From: an uncultured Gammaproteobacteria bacterium
GTDB lineage: Bacteria; Pseudomonadota; Gammaproteobacteria; Pseudomonadales; Azotimanducaceae
DNA length: 57,734 bases
Reading direction: 5' to 3'
Assembly (NCBI GenBank): GCA_913060615.1
Contig: CAJXUL010000002.1
Span: 1 to 57,734, forward strand
Below the pieces are notes generated by a model. It was not told the DNA's origin, did not search any database, and was given only the letters and a program-made list of their open reading frames with translations. The number at the start of each line of letters is the position of its first letter. Positions within the stretch are counted from its first letter, which is position 1. Shown piece after piece: positions 1-12,098 of the stretch. Both the position numbers and the translations under genes were made by a program.

Positions 1-49
1 ATCTACACCTCTCTATTCGTCGGCAGCGTCAGATGTGTATAAGAGACAG
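1..49 (+). other. Nextera i5 sequencing adapter (artefact)
   Basis: The first 49 bases are the tail of an Illumina P5 primer (ATCTACAC), an 8-base i5 index CTCTCTAT (the index sold as S502), the Nextera read-1 primer and the 19-bp Tn5 mosaic end ending in AAGAGACAG at 49. This is library adapter left on the contig. Genomic sequence starts at 50. Confidence 0.98.
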
Positions 50-3000
50 CATCAGAAAAATCTAGGCTGATACGTTTTGCTAGGGCAGATACATTCAATA
101 AACTGACTAACCGCAAACCACCTTGCCCCGCCGCCACATCCAAAAATCGGCCCTCTTTCGCCAAGATAGACACGCCGCCCTCTCCATCAACAACATTAAA
201 GTTAGCGGGGGAGCCAGGCCAGGAAATATTTCCTGAAAGTCGCGCAAAAACGGTTTCCATGACAGGGACGTAGCCCCAAGCCGGAAGCGTCGTCAGCAAA
301 TTATCCAAATCGGCAGATCCAGAAAAAGAGGACCTACCGTTGTCTAAGTCCCAGAAGGCGACACTGTCTTTTATGTGCACCCCTTTTACGTCTATAGATC
401 CAATATTGAAGCGAACACCAGTCTCTTCCGGTCTAACGTTGAAATCCCACGCGCCAAAAGATTTGTCAGCAACGCGCAATGAACCTACACGCACATTTGC
501 CTTAGGCAGCGTTCTGCCCACCTCCTCGGACATCGGGTCAACCAACGTAACGCCATCTGCGGCCAACTGATTGTTTTCCGGAAGTTGCAAAAAGGAAAGA
601 TCTAGATCAATCAGTTCTAAATCTGTTAGGTCGATACGACCGATAATAGCATCCGCTTTTAAATCAAAAACTAGTTCATCGGCTCTGCGCGAACCGTTTA
701 GATTAACGCCGTCAAAAACAAATTCTCCAATAATCAATTCAGCCACGTCAAGGTCTTCAATCAACCAATCGAAAGGTAAAACTATAGCCGCCTCGCCGCC
801 CTGAGAAACCCAATCAGCTATGTTTAAGCGAGGCATTTGGCCAACAATTTTTAGCCCCGCAGGCTCAAAGCCAGATACCGGAGCAACTGAGGAAATACCA
901 ATTGCACCAAAAATTTCGCCACTTAAAGGGTTACCAACTTCTTCTGGACTTGTCTGCAGCCACCCTTGAGTGCTTTTATACTGCCAGCCTATATGTTGAC
1001 CTTCGGGCAGAAACTTTACAACAAATTCACTCAGCTCCGCGGCATCTAACTCCTTGCCAAATTCCGCAGGCAAATTCACGCTCATGCCTACAAGGTCGGT
1101 TTGCACGACCAAATTGGAAACTTCACCTCGCATAGATAAATTCAAGCGAGAAGAAAATTCAGCCTCACCCTGCAATACCGTGGGTGCGTCAACGCTAAGT
1201 AGTTGTAGCGCCTTTTCGGCATTGACCCGCCCATCAATATCAATGTGCAACCATTCCTCGTCACTACTTGAAGCGATCACAGAAGGGCGATCAAACATTG
1301 AAGCATTCAATTGCCCGTGAAAGTGGTGTGGAAGAGTGAAGCTAGCAGGACCGCTGATATCTGCGACAGCCAATCTATAGCCCGGCAAATCTAAAGAGAG
1401 ATCGGATATTTGCAAACTTACATTCGCCACCAAATCCTTCGCCGACAGATTAGGTATTGGGTTTAGGTCGACAGCTTTACTGATATTTGGAGCAGCACCT
1501 TGAACCAACGGCACTTCCAAGTGAGCAACCATAGCAATTTCACCCTCGCCTATTGCCCGCCAATCGTCTTCAATAAAGCCCATTATTTCTTTCAGGGGAG
1601 AAGCACGGATAAAATCTAACGCTACCTGCCCCGTCGGCGTTGCAGAAAAATCTACCGAAATAATACCCATCTTATCGATATGAGCTTTCGCTTGGGTAAA
1701 TTCGATTCCAAAGGATTCACCTTCAAGATCTTCTACAACAGTTTCTAACCCAAGAACTCGGAGGCGTCCTTGAGCTTTCGAAATGTCCGGCCAGCCCTGT
1801 AAATAGTTCACTTGAACAGAATGAAAATCAGCGGATAACTCAAAACGCCGGTCGAACTTACGCTCAGGTTCAACATGAATTTGGCTTTGCAGAGCTATCT
1901 CGACATTGTCAAAGTGACCGTTCTTCGGCGCGGTTTTCAACCAGGTGTAAAGGCCTGTACTGAGTTTATAGGGCACATAACTTTGGGCGTGATCCAACTC
2001 AGCCGTGTCTACTTTCACCCTAACAACCACTCTTTGCTCGTACTTCTCTAAAGGTCTGCTGGTTGCAAAAGCCCCGGATATTGTAGTGTCACCCCTCTGG
2101 GCGACAATCTTCTCTCCGCGCAACGCAACATATCCAGGCCGAATAATGAGCGACAATTCGCCAACTGCGCTGTCCAATTGCCACGAGTCATAAAATAGAT
2201 CTGGGAAAAGCATGGTCATATCCTGACCACGCACCGACATGCCAATATGTCCTGAATCGCCCCATATCTTAGCGTTTGCGTTACTTAGCGAGGGCACGCC
2301 TCGATAGCCTTGAAATTGACCTTTCGCCACCTCAGCGGCGTAACCAAACCCTAACTCAGAGTCGGCGAATAAATACAGGTCTTGTGCAGACCCTGATGCT
2401 TTGAGCGCATTAAGCCATTCCGACAATACGTGAGATGGATCCGCGGCTTCTATGAGAAATTCACTAATGGCACCGAGGTTCTGAGTTGCTGACCAAATTT
2501 CGAGGGCGGGCTTAGCTTTGGCTCCGCCAAAGGACCTACTGTTGGCCTCTAGGTCTAAGCGCAAAAGAAAATCAGATAACTCAATGGAGCTAGATGAATT
2601 GGATAATTCAATTTGCGACAGGGCGCCAACAAAGTGACGATCTAAACTCCGCAGCTGCAAAACGAAATCTACAACAATCTCATTAGACAGTAGCGTTGAC
2701 TTGGATGCCACAATACGAACATTAGTCTGACCACTGGTTCTATTGCCCTTCAATGCGCTCAAGTAGCCATCACTCAGCGTTAGCAATAGCTCACTGTCTG
2801 TAACCAATCCGGCCGGGAGCGTCAAACTACCCCCAGCAAAATATTGCTCGGAATAAGTGTCAGGCACACTGGAGTCGAGCTCGTAAATATAACCAATTGT
2901 TAACGGTTGAGCAGCCGCCCTCGCCAACCCTACAACTATATGACCAAAGCGCTCATGACCGCGATTGGCTAAATCTAGACTTATAGAATAGGTTTGAGAT

Positions 3001-3551
3001 TCAGCCCCACTAGGCGTCAGATATACATTTGCCGTGCCTAGTATGCGCTCACCCTTGGTAACGACTTTTTCTAGGTCAAACGGCAAGTCCACGTTACCTT
3101 GATTACGTAACCGCCAACCACTCGAAGTCTGATCTAGGTACAAGTCGAACTGATCCCACCTGAGCAACGCTGGGATCCATGTTGCCTGCACCAAGCTTTC
3201 AATGAAGGCAACTTCAAATTTTAGAGCTTCAATATGACCAGCACCAAATTCTAGCTTGGCAATTTCAATAACCGGATTGAGCCCTCGCCAAGACGCCGAA
3301 ACACCGGAAACTTTCACATTCAACGGGGCAAGGGCCGAGTTTATGTCATCGGCAAAGTCAGAGGCGAAATTTACGCCGACTCTTCCCAAGCCCTGTACCA
3401 CGGCAAGAATCAACACCAGCGTTGTACAAAGTATGAGCAGGGGGCGAAGCACAAATTTCTGCACTGACCTTCGCAAGCCTTGGGAATTTTGTGAGGGTAA
3501 CGAGTTCAACCCCAATACCTTTGCATAGTAGCCAAGATAACGCCGACCCAA
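50..3551 (-). CDS. yhdP: YhdP family AsmA-like envelope protein, C-terminus cut off by contig end
   Basis: A very large protein (about 1,167 genomic residues present) with one N-terminal membrane segment (residues ~35-55, rich in Leu/Val/Ile) followed by a long periplasmic part made of beta-strand-like repeats, as in the AsmA-like YhdP/TIGR02099 family. YhdP in E. coli is a bridge-like protein moving phospholipid between inner and outer membranes; that role is inferred here from family. The reading frame continues into adapter sequence, where it picks up the false tail SYTHLTLPTNREV; the true C-terminus (about 100 residues in family members) is missing. The most upstream start is a TTG at 3551; a GTG at 3464, just before the membrane segment, is an alternative. 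It sits 61 bp after rng on the same strand, the usual rng-yhdP order. Confidence 0.85.
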
Positions 3552-3612
3552 GTGATTGCTCGTAGCGTCATTATTTGGGGTTGGATGAGGTCTGTAATTT
3601 TAATGATCCAAT

Positions 3613-5124
3613 TCACAGGGCAGAGTCGTCGGAAAATCGAATATCGAAATACCCAGAGACAATGGCCGGGTTAGGTTTAAATTTAATCACGCAATTGAGC
3701 GTTGCAGAAACTTGAGCCAAGAACTTTGCATCCTCATCTAAAAAGCGCCCAATAACTGCATCATGAGCTGTGACAATACATACCCTCGTACCTGCGCACT
3801 TTTCTTCGTTTAGTGCATGTCGAGCAAAAATTTCCCGCAGTATTTCCATGCACGTTGATTCGGCAGATACAATACTGCCCGTACCCGTACACTTATCACA
3901 GGGTACGCAAACCGTTTGCTCTAAGCTCTTGCGAGTTCGCTTTCGGCTCATTAGCACAAGCCCCAACTGAGAGAAGTCATCACAAAATGTTTTGCACGGA
4001 TCTTTCTCTAAACCTAGCTTTAGTGCTGCCAAAACCTCTTGACGGTGTTTCGATTCAAGCATATCTATGAAGTCGATAACAATTATACCGCCCAAATTGC
4101 GCAACCGAAGCTGCCTAGGAATACTCATGGCAGCTTCCAAATTGGTTTTAAAAACCGTCTCTTCTAAATCTGCGCCGCTAACAAAACCGTTGGTGTTAAC
4201 GTCAATACTAACAAGGGCCTCGGTCTGTTCAATAACCAAGGAACCACCGCTCGGCAAACTTACCGTAGGTTCAAGCGCTCGGGCAATTTCGCCCTCAACG
4301 GCATACCGCTCGAAAATCGGCACGTCATCCTGATAAGAGTACAAACGCGGCAAAAACTCCGGAGCATAGGTTTGCATGTACTCTCGTATGCGCAAAAACG
4401 TGGTTTGATCGTCTACGGCAATACGTTGGGTTGTTTTGCCCACTAAGTCACGAATCAAGCGATTTTGGATTGGCAACTCTGTATAAACTATATTCGGTGC
4501 CTTAATGTTTTTTGTATCGTATTGAATGGTGGACCAGATGCGTTGTAGCAATTCAAAGTCTTCAAGCAACACACGCTCATCTGCACCGTCGCTAATTGTT
4601 CGTGCGATAACGCCTGTTTGAGTTTTCTCCACCAACGGCCTGAGCCAGCGATAAAGGCGAATCCTCTCGTCATCGTTTTCAATCCGCTGAGATATTCCCA
4701 CATGGTTCTTATAAGGCGTTAAAACCAAAAACTTTGCGGCAATTGCAATACGCGTAGTAAGGCGTGGCCCCTTTTTTCCCAGAGGATCCTTAACCACCTG
4801 AACAAGAATGGTTTGTCCATCATGCAAAAGGCTACGGATATTTGGTTTAGTTTTAGTAGGCGCAACATCACCTAAATCATCTGCGGCTATCATGAGGGAA
4901 GACTGAATATCTGCTGCGTGCAGAAACCCAGGGCGATCAAGGCCTATATCAACAAAAGCGGCCTGCATTCCAGGAACAATACGCACAACTTTACCAAGGT
5001 AGATATTGCCAGTAGCACTGTAGCCGCTGGAGCGTGCCATATGAATTTCTTGCAATGCTCCACTGACGATCAGTGCCACCCGAGTCTCGAAAGAATTGAC
5101 GTTGATTAATAGCTCTTCAGACAT
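3613..5124 (-). CDS. rng: Ribonuclease G
   Basis: Endoribonuclease of the RNase E/G family, which in E. coli trims the 5' end of 16S rRNA and cuts some mRNAs. The 503-residue length matches RNase G (about 490), not RNase E. Visible parts: an S1-like domain near the N-terminus (GNIYLGKVVRIVPGMQAAFV), the catalytic metal-binding aspartates in SIDVNT (~305) and VIDFIDM (~350), and the zinc-link cysteines in PCDKC (~405-408). The ATG at 5124 (MSEELLINVNS) matches the family start; in-frame sequence further upstream (to 5196) lies inside maf and is not family-like. The start overlaps the maf stop by 8 nt, so the two are probably translationally coupled. Confidence 0.95.
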   Translation of the reverse strand: MSEELLINVNSFETRVALIVSGALQEIHMARSSGYSATGNIYLGKVVRIVPGMQAAFVDIGLDRPGFLHAADIQSSLMIAADDLGDVAPTKTKPNIRSLLHDGQTILVQVVKDPLGKKGPRLTTRIAIAAKFLVLTPYKNHVGISQRIENDDERIRLYRWLRPLVEKTQTGVIARTISDGADERVLLEDFELLQRIWSTIQYDTKNIKAPNIVYTELPIQNRLIRDLVGKTTQRIAVDDQTTFLRIREYMQTYAPEFLPRLYSYQDDVPIFERYAVEGEIARALEPTVSLPSGGSLVIEQTEALVSIDVNTNGFVSGADLEETVFKTNLEAAMSIPRQLRLRNLGGIIVIDFIDMLESKHRQEVLAALKLGLEKDPCKTFCDDFSQLGLVLMSRKRTRKSLEQTVCVPCDKCTGTGSIVSAESTCMEILREIFARHALNEEKCAGTRVCIVTAHDAVIGRFLDEDAKFLAQVSATLNCVIKFKPNPAIVSGYFDIRFSDDSAL

Positions 5125-5713
5125 TTGCGCGCATGGTCCATGTATCAATGTCAAAACTGCGCAGCAAATTTTCAGTTTCAAACACGGGCAATCCAACTAT
5201 CGCTGTATAACTGCCCTCTATTTTGTCACAAAAGATCGCGCCAAGACCCTGAATAGCATAGCCACCGGCTTTGTCGTGAGGTTCACCTGATTGCCAGTAA
5301 GCTTGCGCTTCAGCAGGAGTAATTGAACGAAAAGAAACCTGACTGGTGACCACTACAGATTCGTTACGCACACCGTCATAGACTGCCACACCGGTCATTA
5401 CTTGGTGGGTTTGTGCCGAGAGACTGCGCAACATCCAGATGCCTTCGTCAGCATTAGTTGGTTTACCCAGCAATTTGCCTTCATGCACAACTATCGTATC
5501 AGCGCCCAGTGAGATAAACCCATCAGTCCACCCGACCTTAGCCTTACTTAGAGCCAGTCGCGCAACATAGATATCAGGTGCTTCGCCTCGAATGGGCGTT
5601 TCATCAACTTCAGGATGACTGACCGAAAAATCCAGACCAATTTGCTTAAGTAATTCAGCTCGACGAGGAGAACTTGAGGAAAGCATAAGCTGCTTAGCCA
5701 AATAGTCGACCAC
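5117..5713 (-). CDS. maf: Maf-like nucleoside triphosphate pyrophosphatase (YhdE type)
   Basis: A 198-residue Maf/HAM1-fold protein with the signature LSSSSPRRAELL (residues ~10-21), the acidic GADTIVV segment (~69-75) and LGKP. Family members of the YhdE group hydrolyse dTTP and UTP (and modified forms) to monophosphates and pyrophosphate, cleaning the nucleotide pool; the substrate is inferred from the family and the mre-maf-rng context. The start is a GTG at 5713 that overlaps the mreD stop by one base; the alternative ATG at 5689 would remove only eight residues and sits right before the conserved motif, so the upstream start is preferred. Confidence 0.93.
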   Translation of the reverse strand: MVDYLAKQLMLSSSSPRRAELLKQIGLDFSVSHPEVDETPIRGEAPDIYVARLALSKAKVGWTDGFISLGADTIVVHEGKLLGKPTNADEGIWMLRSLSAQTHQVMTGVAVYDGVRNESVVVTSQVSFRSITPAEAQAYWQSGEPHDKAGGYAIQGLGAIFCDKIEGSYTAIVGLPVFETENLLRSFDIDTWTMRANV

Positions 5714-6270
5714 TAGTTATTCCTTGCGCCTATGAACATCAATAAAAGTCGGCTTAGAAAAGGCCAAAAAAGCGCACTAATCATCGCAGTTGTCAGAGGC
5801 AAAATATCCCAAGGTTGATCCGCAACAAAATGCATAACAAAGGCTCGAAACACTTCTGCAAAAAAGACTATCAAAAAAATCATCATTGATTGTTGCACCA
5901 TTGAATGCATCTGATGACGTTGATGGAATCGCCAAACGAAAAAGGTTATTGAAGCAAAAATAGCGCCATTAACTCCGAAGGGCTCATTTAGCAGAACATC
6001 TGCGAAGAGGCCAAAAATCCAACTAAAAATAATGCCACGACGATAGGTGGTTTGATCATCAGATTGCCGAGGAGAACCAAATAACAAGGCAAAGAGCAAG
6101 CCCTTCCGGTACGGCAGCTGCTGCGCCCAAAAAAAGCAAATGAGCAAAATCCATTGGGGGCGAATATAACTGAGCCAGGCAATAGGTTCGCCCGGCAGGC
6201 GTGCCACCGCCAGAACAAAACTCAGCAGTACACTCAGGGTTAACACTATGCCTAGGGCGGGAGAACTCAT
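5713..6270 (-). CDS. mreD: Rod shape-determining protein MreD
   Basis: A 185-residue, strongly hydrophobic protein with about five predicted membrane segments, matching MreD, the integral-membrane partner of MreC and MreB in the elongasome that directs side-wall peptidoglycan synthesis. It contains the typical FGLFADVLLNEPFGVNGAIF segment (about residues 86-105). Start ATG at 6270 overlaps the mreC stop as ATGA, and the stop touches the maf start, so mreB-mreC-mreD-maf-rng reads as one transcript. Slightly longer than the E. coli protein (162 residues). Confidence 0.92.
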   Translation of the reverse strand: MSSPALGIVLTLSVLLSFVLAVARLPGEPIAWLSYIRPQWILLICFFWAQQLPYRKGLLFALLFGSPRQSDDQTTYRRGIIFSWIFGLFADVLLNEPFGVNGAIFASITFFVWRFHQRHQMHSMVQQSMMIFLIVFFAEVFRAFVMHFVADQPWDILPLTTAMISALFWPFLSRLLLMFIGARNN

Positions 6271-7196
6271 TGCGCAAAGGCCTGAGTCGAAGTGGATTTA
6301 ACACCGCTCTCAACCGAAGCACTATTACCCTCAAGTTCAGGCATGATCACCAATACGTGACCAGTACTGTTTAGTTGAGCACTGGGCCTAACTTCCACTT
6401 GTGCGTAAGTTAAGCCGGACCCGTTGGATACAGCGCGCACTACCCCTAGAGGGTAACCGTCAGGAAACCGCCCACCGAAACCTGATGTTTCAATTAGATC
6501 ACCAATTACGATGTCTGTAGATATTGACACATTTTCTAAGAGCAACGTTTCTTCTTCACCGGTGCCGCCTGCTATTAGTCGAGTACCCGTACGATTTATC
6601 CTGGCTGGAACTGCATGATCACGATCTATTAACAAAAGTACTCGACTCGAATACGAGCCGACGCTGACTACTTGTCCAAATAGGCCCTGGGCGTCTACCA
6701 CCCCCAAACCGTCAACAATGCCATCAGCGCTGCCCTTGTCGATAATAACCTGATGAGTATAGGCGTTAGGCACCGAACCAATAATTTCTGCAATCACTGC
6801 ATTACCCGGCAATTTTTTGCGCGAACCCAGTAACTCCCGCAATCGATCATTTTCCGACTTCAAAGCAGTATAACGTTGGACCTGCAGTGATTGCAGAGCC
6901 AACAATTTTTGCATCTGTACATTTTGTTCTTGCAATGATGATCGGTCAGAAGCCAAATCTTGGACATTATCCGTGGCTAAATAAGGCGCTTCAGCCAGAT
7001 AATAAATAAGGGAGGCAGGGGTAGAGAGCGTCGCACGGGCTTGTTTCAAAGCCTGTTCAACTTTTACAGAAGTGGCATTTTGAGTATCGAAAGATTGTTT
7101 CCAAAAAGCGTCTAGATAAATTAGCACGAAAGACAACCCAAGCAGACTCAGCAGAATAAAGCCTGCACCTGACTGCTTCGCAAACAGAGTCTTAAT
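6267..7196 (-). CDS. mreC: Rod shape-determining protein MreC (start probably non-canonical)
   Basis: MreC links cytoplasmic MreB filaments to periplasmic peptidoglycan synthases. Visible: a coiled-coil (DRSSLQEQNVQMQKLLALQ...) and the beta-barrel domain with VIIDKGSADGI and VLLLIDRDHAVP. The first ordinary start codon is TTG at 7136, but it cuts the N-terminal membrane anchor in half. In-frame sequence upstream encodes IKTLFAKQSGAGFILLSLLG, completing a family-like anchor, and is open back to a TGA at 7208. No ATG, GTG or TTG exists in that stretch. An ATT at 7196, about 10 nt after a GAGG motif, is the best candidate (ATT starts are known in infC); CTG at 7187 is next. With ATT the protein is 309 residues. 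The C-terminus overlaps mreD by 4 nt. Confidence 0.85.
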   Translation of the reverse strand: MKTLFAKQSGAGFILLSLLGLSFVLIYLDAFWKQSFDTQNATSVKVEQALKQARATLSTPASLIYYLAEAPYLATDNVQDLASDRSSLQEQNVQMQKLLALQSLQVQRYTALKSENDRLRELLGSRKKLPGNAVIAEIIGSVPNAYTHQVIIDKGSADGIVDGLGVVDAQGLFGQVVSVGSYSSRVLLLIDRDHAVPARINRTGTRLIAGGTGEEETLLLENVSISTDIVIGDLIETSGFGGRFPDGYPLGVVRAVSNGSGLTYAQVEVRPSAQLNSTGHVLVIMPELEGNSASVESGVKSTSTQAFAQ

Positions 7197-7383
7197 TTTC
7201 GCTTTCCCTCATCTTACGGCTTAAGCAACTGCCTGCGCCTTTATCTAAGTAAGCACCACTGCACCCCGTCTAATCGAGGCCGCGGTTTACAAGGCACCAT
7301 TTAATTCTTTGCCCGCTACCGCGAAGCATTTCAATATCCTGAACGTTACCAACTATGTGATAAGCGGCGCTGCTATAAAAACG

Positions 7384-8807
<1,424 letters not shown>

Positions 8808-9104
8808 ATGACCGATCAAAACAACGCAGAAATAAACATAACGCACCTTGCACGCTTAGGCAGGCTGGCGATACCCAAGTTAAGTCATGCAAGCACCGAG
8901 CAAGAATTAGAAAATATCATTGCCATGATTGATGCAATGCAGAGCGTGAATACAGATGGCGTAGAACCACTCTCGCACCCATTAGATTCTGAACAGCTAT
9001 TGCGCGCCGATGTGGTTTCAGAGCCTGATTCGAGAACAGCCTTTCAAAGCAATGCCCCAAAAACTGAAGACGGCTACTATTTAGTGCCTCGGGTGGTAGA
9101 TTAA
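8808..9104 (+). CDS. gatC: Aspartyl/glutamyl-tRNA amidotransferase subunit C
   Basis: Small 98-residue subunit that holds GatA and GatB together in the GatCAB complex, which converts mischarged Asp-tRNA(Asn) and/or Glu-tRNA(Gln) to the amide form. Features: the N-terminal helix ITHLARLGRLAIP and the C-terminal PLSHPLD...LRADVV...YYLVPRVVD, both typical of GatC. ATG at 8808 fits the usual length; a GTG at 8793 would add five residues. First gene of gatCAB, 3 nt before gatA. Confidence 0.94.
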   Translation: MTDQNNAEINITHLARLGRLAIPKLSHASTEQELENIIAMIDAMQSVNTDGVEPLSHPLDSEQLLRADVVSEPDSRTAFQSNAPKTEDGYYLVPRVVD

Positions 9105-9107
9105 ATC

Positions 9108-10574
9108 GTGACATTAGAAAAATTTACGTCGTTAAGAGACATGAGCGCAGGATTAGAAGCCGGCGAATATACCAGTGTAGAACTTACCAACGCTCACTTA
9201 GACGATATTGAGCTAAGAAATTCAGCGAGCAATAGCTTTATTACGATTGCCCGCGAACACGCATTAAAGCAGGCCAAAGCTGCGGATGCGCAAAGAGCCA
9301 ACGGCAACCCCACACCACTCACGGGCATTCCAATAGCGCACAAAGATATTTTTTGTACCGAAGGTCTTTTGACCACCTGCGGATCGAAAATGCTGAGTAA
9401 TTTTCACGCGCCTTACAATTCAACCATGGTCGAGCGGCTCAATGCCGCGGGCATTGTCACTGTTGGTAAGACCAATATGGATGAGTTCGCTATGGGCTCT
9501 TCCAATGAGAACAGCTTTTTTGGCCCAGTCACCAATCCATGGGATAGATCTCGGGTACCCGGTGGATCGTCCGGCGGTTCCGCATCTGCCGTGGCCGATG
9601 GACTGGTTGCTTGTGCGACAGGCACAGACACAGGCGGATCTATTCGCCAACCAGCTGCGTTTTGCGGCATAACTGGTTTAAAACCAACCTACGGACGGAT
9701 TTCTCGCTACGGCATGATTGCCTTCGCTTCAAGCCTTGACCAAGCCGGCCCAATGACCAGAACCGCCGAAGACGCAGCCCTAATGTTGAGCTACATGTCT
9801 GGCTTTGACCCGCGTGATTCAACCAGTGCAAATCGTCAAGACGATTGGCTAACGGCTATTGCCCACAACGGCATTCCCAAATTAGACCGGCCGTTGAGCA
9901 TTGGATTGCCGAAAGAATATTTCGCTGATTTAGCCAATGCGGAAATCATCGAGGCTGCTCAAGCCGAGTTAGCAAAAAATGGGCACACTTTTAAAGAAGT
10001 CAGCCTGCCTCATACCCAAGCAGCAATACCTACCTATTATGTACTGGCATCTGCCGAGGCATCGACAAACTTATCCCGTTATGACGGCGTACGTTATGGT
10101 CACCGCTGCAACAACCCCACTTCATTACAAGACCTTTACGAGCGCTCAAGAAGCGAAGGCTTTGGCGAGGAAGTTAAGCGCAGAATTTTGACTGGCACTT
10201 ATACCCTTTCGGTCGGCTATTTCGATGCCTATTACATTAAGGCACAGAAAATTCGCAGATTGATTTCCAACGACTTCAATAAAGCCTTTGAAGAAGTAGA
10301 TTTGCTAATGACCCCAACAAGCCCCACGCCAGCATTTAGGTTGAATGAGCACGCCCAAGATCCCGTAGCCATGTATCAGCAAGACCTGTATACCGTGCCC
10401 ACCAGCCTTGCGGGGCTGCCAGCTTTGTCTATGCCATGCGGATTTGTAAATGGCCTACCTATTGGCATGCAACTTATCGGCCCGGCTTTTCGTGAAGATA
10501 CAATTCTCAGCGTAGCTGCTCAGTTCCAACAAATTACGGATTGGCATAAACGTCACCCAGGAGAAACAGCGTGA
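9108..10574 (+). CDS. gatA: Aspartyl/glutamyl-tRNA amidotransferase subunit A
   Basis: Amidase-signature glutaminase that releases ammonia from glutamine for transfer to the misacylated tRNA. The 488-residue length is normal. The catalytic Ser-cisSer-Lys triad is visible: Lys in IPIAHKDIF (~77), Ser in the Gly/Ser-rich [12 protein letters not shown] (~154) and nucleophile Ser in [10 protein letters not shown] (~177). Start is GTG at 9108. The stop overlaps the gatB start as GTGA. Confidence 0.97.
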   Translation: MTLEKFTSLRDMSAGLEAGEYTSVELTNAHLDDIELRNSASNSFITIAREHALKQAKAADAQRANGNPTPLTGIPIAHKDIFCTEGLLTTCGSKMLSNFHAPYNSTMVERLNAAGIVTVGKTNMDEFAMGSSNENSFFGPVTNPWDRSRVPGGSSGGSASAVADGLVACATGTDTGGSIRQPAAFCGITGLKPTYGRISRYGMIAFASSLDQAGPMTRTAEDAALMLSYMSGFDPRDSTSANRQDDWLTAIAHNGIPKLDRPLSIGLPKEYFADLANAEIIEAAQAELAKNGHTFKEVSLPHTQAAIPTYYVLASAEASTNLSRYDGVRYGHRCNNPTSLQDLYERSRSEGFGEEVKRRILTGTYTLSVGYFDAYYIKAQKIRRLISNDFNKAFEEVDLLMTPTSPTPAFRLNEHAQDPVAMYQQDLYTVPTSLAGLPALSMPCGFVNGLPIGMQLIGPAFREDTILSVAAQFQQITDWHKRHPGETA

Positions 10575-12007
10575 ATTGGGAAAGTGTCATAGGGCTAGAA
10601 ATCCATGTTCAGCTAGCTACCAATAGTAAAATTTTTTCAGGCGCCAGCACCCATTATGGTGCCGAGCCAAACGCCCAAGCCTGCGCGGTAGATTTAGGTT
10701 TACCTGGCGTGTTACCGGTCCTCAATGAACGCGCCGTAGAAATGGCGATAAAGTTCGGTTTAGCCATTGGTGCCAAGATTAATCTGCATTCTGTTTTCGA
10801 CAGAAAAAATTACTTTTATCCAGACCTTCCCAAGGGCTATCAGATCAGCCAATTCGAAACCCCCATTGTGGGCGAAGGCTCTATTGTAATTGCCTTGGAA
10901 GACGGGCGAGAACGTACCATTGGTGTCACTCGAGCACACCTAGAAGAAGATGCAGGCAAATCTATTCATGATTTGTTTCCAGAGCAAACCGGCATAGACC
11001 TAAACCGCACCGGCACCCCCCTTTTAGAAATTGTTTCCGAACCTGACTTCCGTACGTCGAAAGAAGCCTCCGCTTACTTTCGTCAGATGCACACCTTAGT
11101 ACGCTACCTGCAAATCTGTGACGGCAACTTAGCCGAAGGCAGTATGCGTTGTGACGCCAACGTATCTGTTCGCCCTTATGGACAAGAGGCGTTTGGCGAA
11201 CGAACGGAAATCAAAAACATCAATTCCTTCCGTTTCGTAGAACGCGCTATTGATTACGAAATTGGTCGGCAAATCGACGTACTAGAAAGCGGCGGCATCA
11301 TTGAAAGAGAAACGCGCTTATTCGACCCAGACAAGGATGAAACCCGCTCTATGCGCAGTAAGGAGTTCAGCGAGGACTATCGTTACTTCCCAGATCCTGA
11401 CCTACTGCCGTTAACATTCAGCCAAGCGCTTGTAGATAAAATTGCTCTGACATTACCAGAATTACCTGATGCTAAGCGCACACGATATATAGAGGAATTA
11501 GGGCTTTCTGAATACGATGCCCGTGGCTTGAGTGGCGACCTAGATCGCTCAGAATATTTTGAAATAGTGATTAACGGCTGCAAAAATGCAAAGCAAGCGA
11601 CCAATTGGATTATGGGTGATCTATCAGCCTACTTAAATCGGCATAATCTTGAGATCAGCGCGAGCCCCGTTGCAGCTGCGCAATTAGCCGCGCTCATTGC
11701 GCGCTTGGATGACCAAACACTTTCCTCAAAAACAGCCAAGGCTTTGTTTGATGGGCTTTGGAATAAGGCCGATAGCAACCAAGACGTTGACGCTTTAATC
11801 GAAGAAATGAACCTAGCCCAAGTCAGTGACAATGGTGAGCTGACCGGGATTATCGAAAAACTCATTAATGATAACCCCTCGCAATTTGAAGAGCTGCGCA
11901 ACGGTAAAGAAAAAATGCTCGGTTTTTTTGTCGGTCAGGTTATGAAAATGACCCAAGGAAAAGCCAACCCACAGCAGGTCAACGAAATCATTAAAGCCAA
12001 CTTATAA
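10571..12007 (+). CDS. gatB: Aspartyl/glutamyl-tRNA amidotransferase subunit B
   Basis: Kinase/amidotransferase subunit that activates the misacylated carboxyl group and binds tRNA. 478 residues, starting [16 protein letters not shown], with the GatB signature around [19 protein letters not shown] (residues ~77-95), followed by the helical and YqeY-like tail domains (from ~330). GTG start at 10571 overlaps gatA by 4 nt, implying coupled translation. Presence of GatCAB in a gammaproteobacterium usually means Asn-tRNA is made indirectly; whether Gln-tRNA is too cannot be told from this window. Confidence 0.97.
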   Translation: MNWESVIGLEIHVQLATNSKIFSGASTHYGAEPNAQACAVDLGLPGVLPVLNERAVEMAIKFGLAIGAKINLHSVFDRKNYFYPDLPKGYQISQFETPIVGEGSIVIALEDGRERTIGVTRAHLEEDAGKSIHDLFPEQTGIDLNRTGTPLLEIVSEPDFRTSKEASAYFRQMHTLVRYLQICDGNLAEGSMRCDANVSVRPYGQEAFGERTEIKNINSFRFVERAIDYEIGRQIDVLESGGIIERETRLFDPDKDETRSMRSKEFSEDYRYFPDPDLLPLTFSQALVDKIALTLPELPDAKRTRYIEELGLSEYDARGLSGDLDRSEYFEIVINGCKNAKQATNWIMGDLSAYLNRHNLEISASPVAAAQLAALIARLDDQTLSSKTAKALFDGLWNKADSNQDVDALIEEMNLAQVSDNGELTGIIEKLINDNPSQFEELRNGKEKMLGFFVGQVMKMTQGKANPQQVNEIIKANL

Positions 12008-12034
12008 AAAGCGTTAAAACAACATCTAGAATAA

Positions 12035-12098
12035 GCTGCGGGCTAGTCGAACCAACAAACTGATTAATGCGTAGAAATTTTTACGCCTAGTCCGCAGC
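12035..12098. terminator. Candidate bidirectional terminator / inverted repeat
   Basis: Arms GCTGCGGGCTAG (12035-12046) and CTAGTCCGCAGC (12087-12098) are complementary over 12 positions with one G-T mismatch. Inside lies a second AT-rich hairpin, GCGTA ... TACGC (12069-12086). It sits between the convergent gatB and CBS genes and overlaps the last 12 nt of the CBS gene. Confidence 0.4.

Noticed and set aside
5125-5196. 24-residue N-terminal extension of RNase G
   Set aside because: Lies within maf coding sequence in another frame and is unlike family N-termini; ATG at 5124 fits better.
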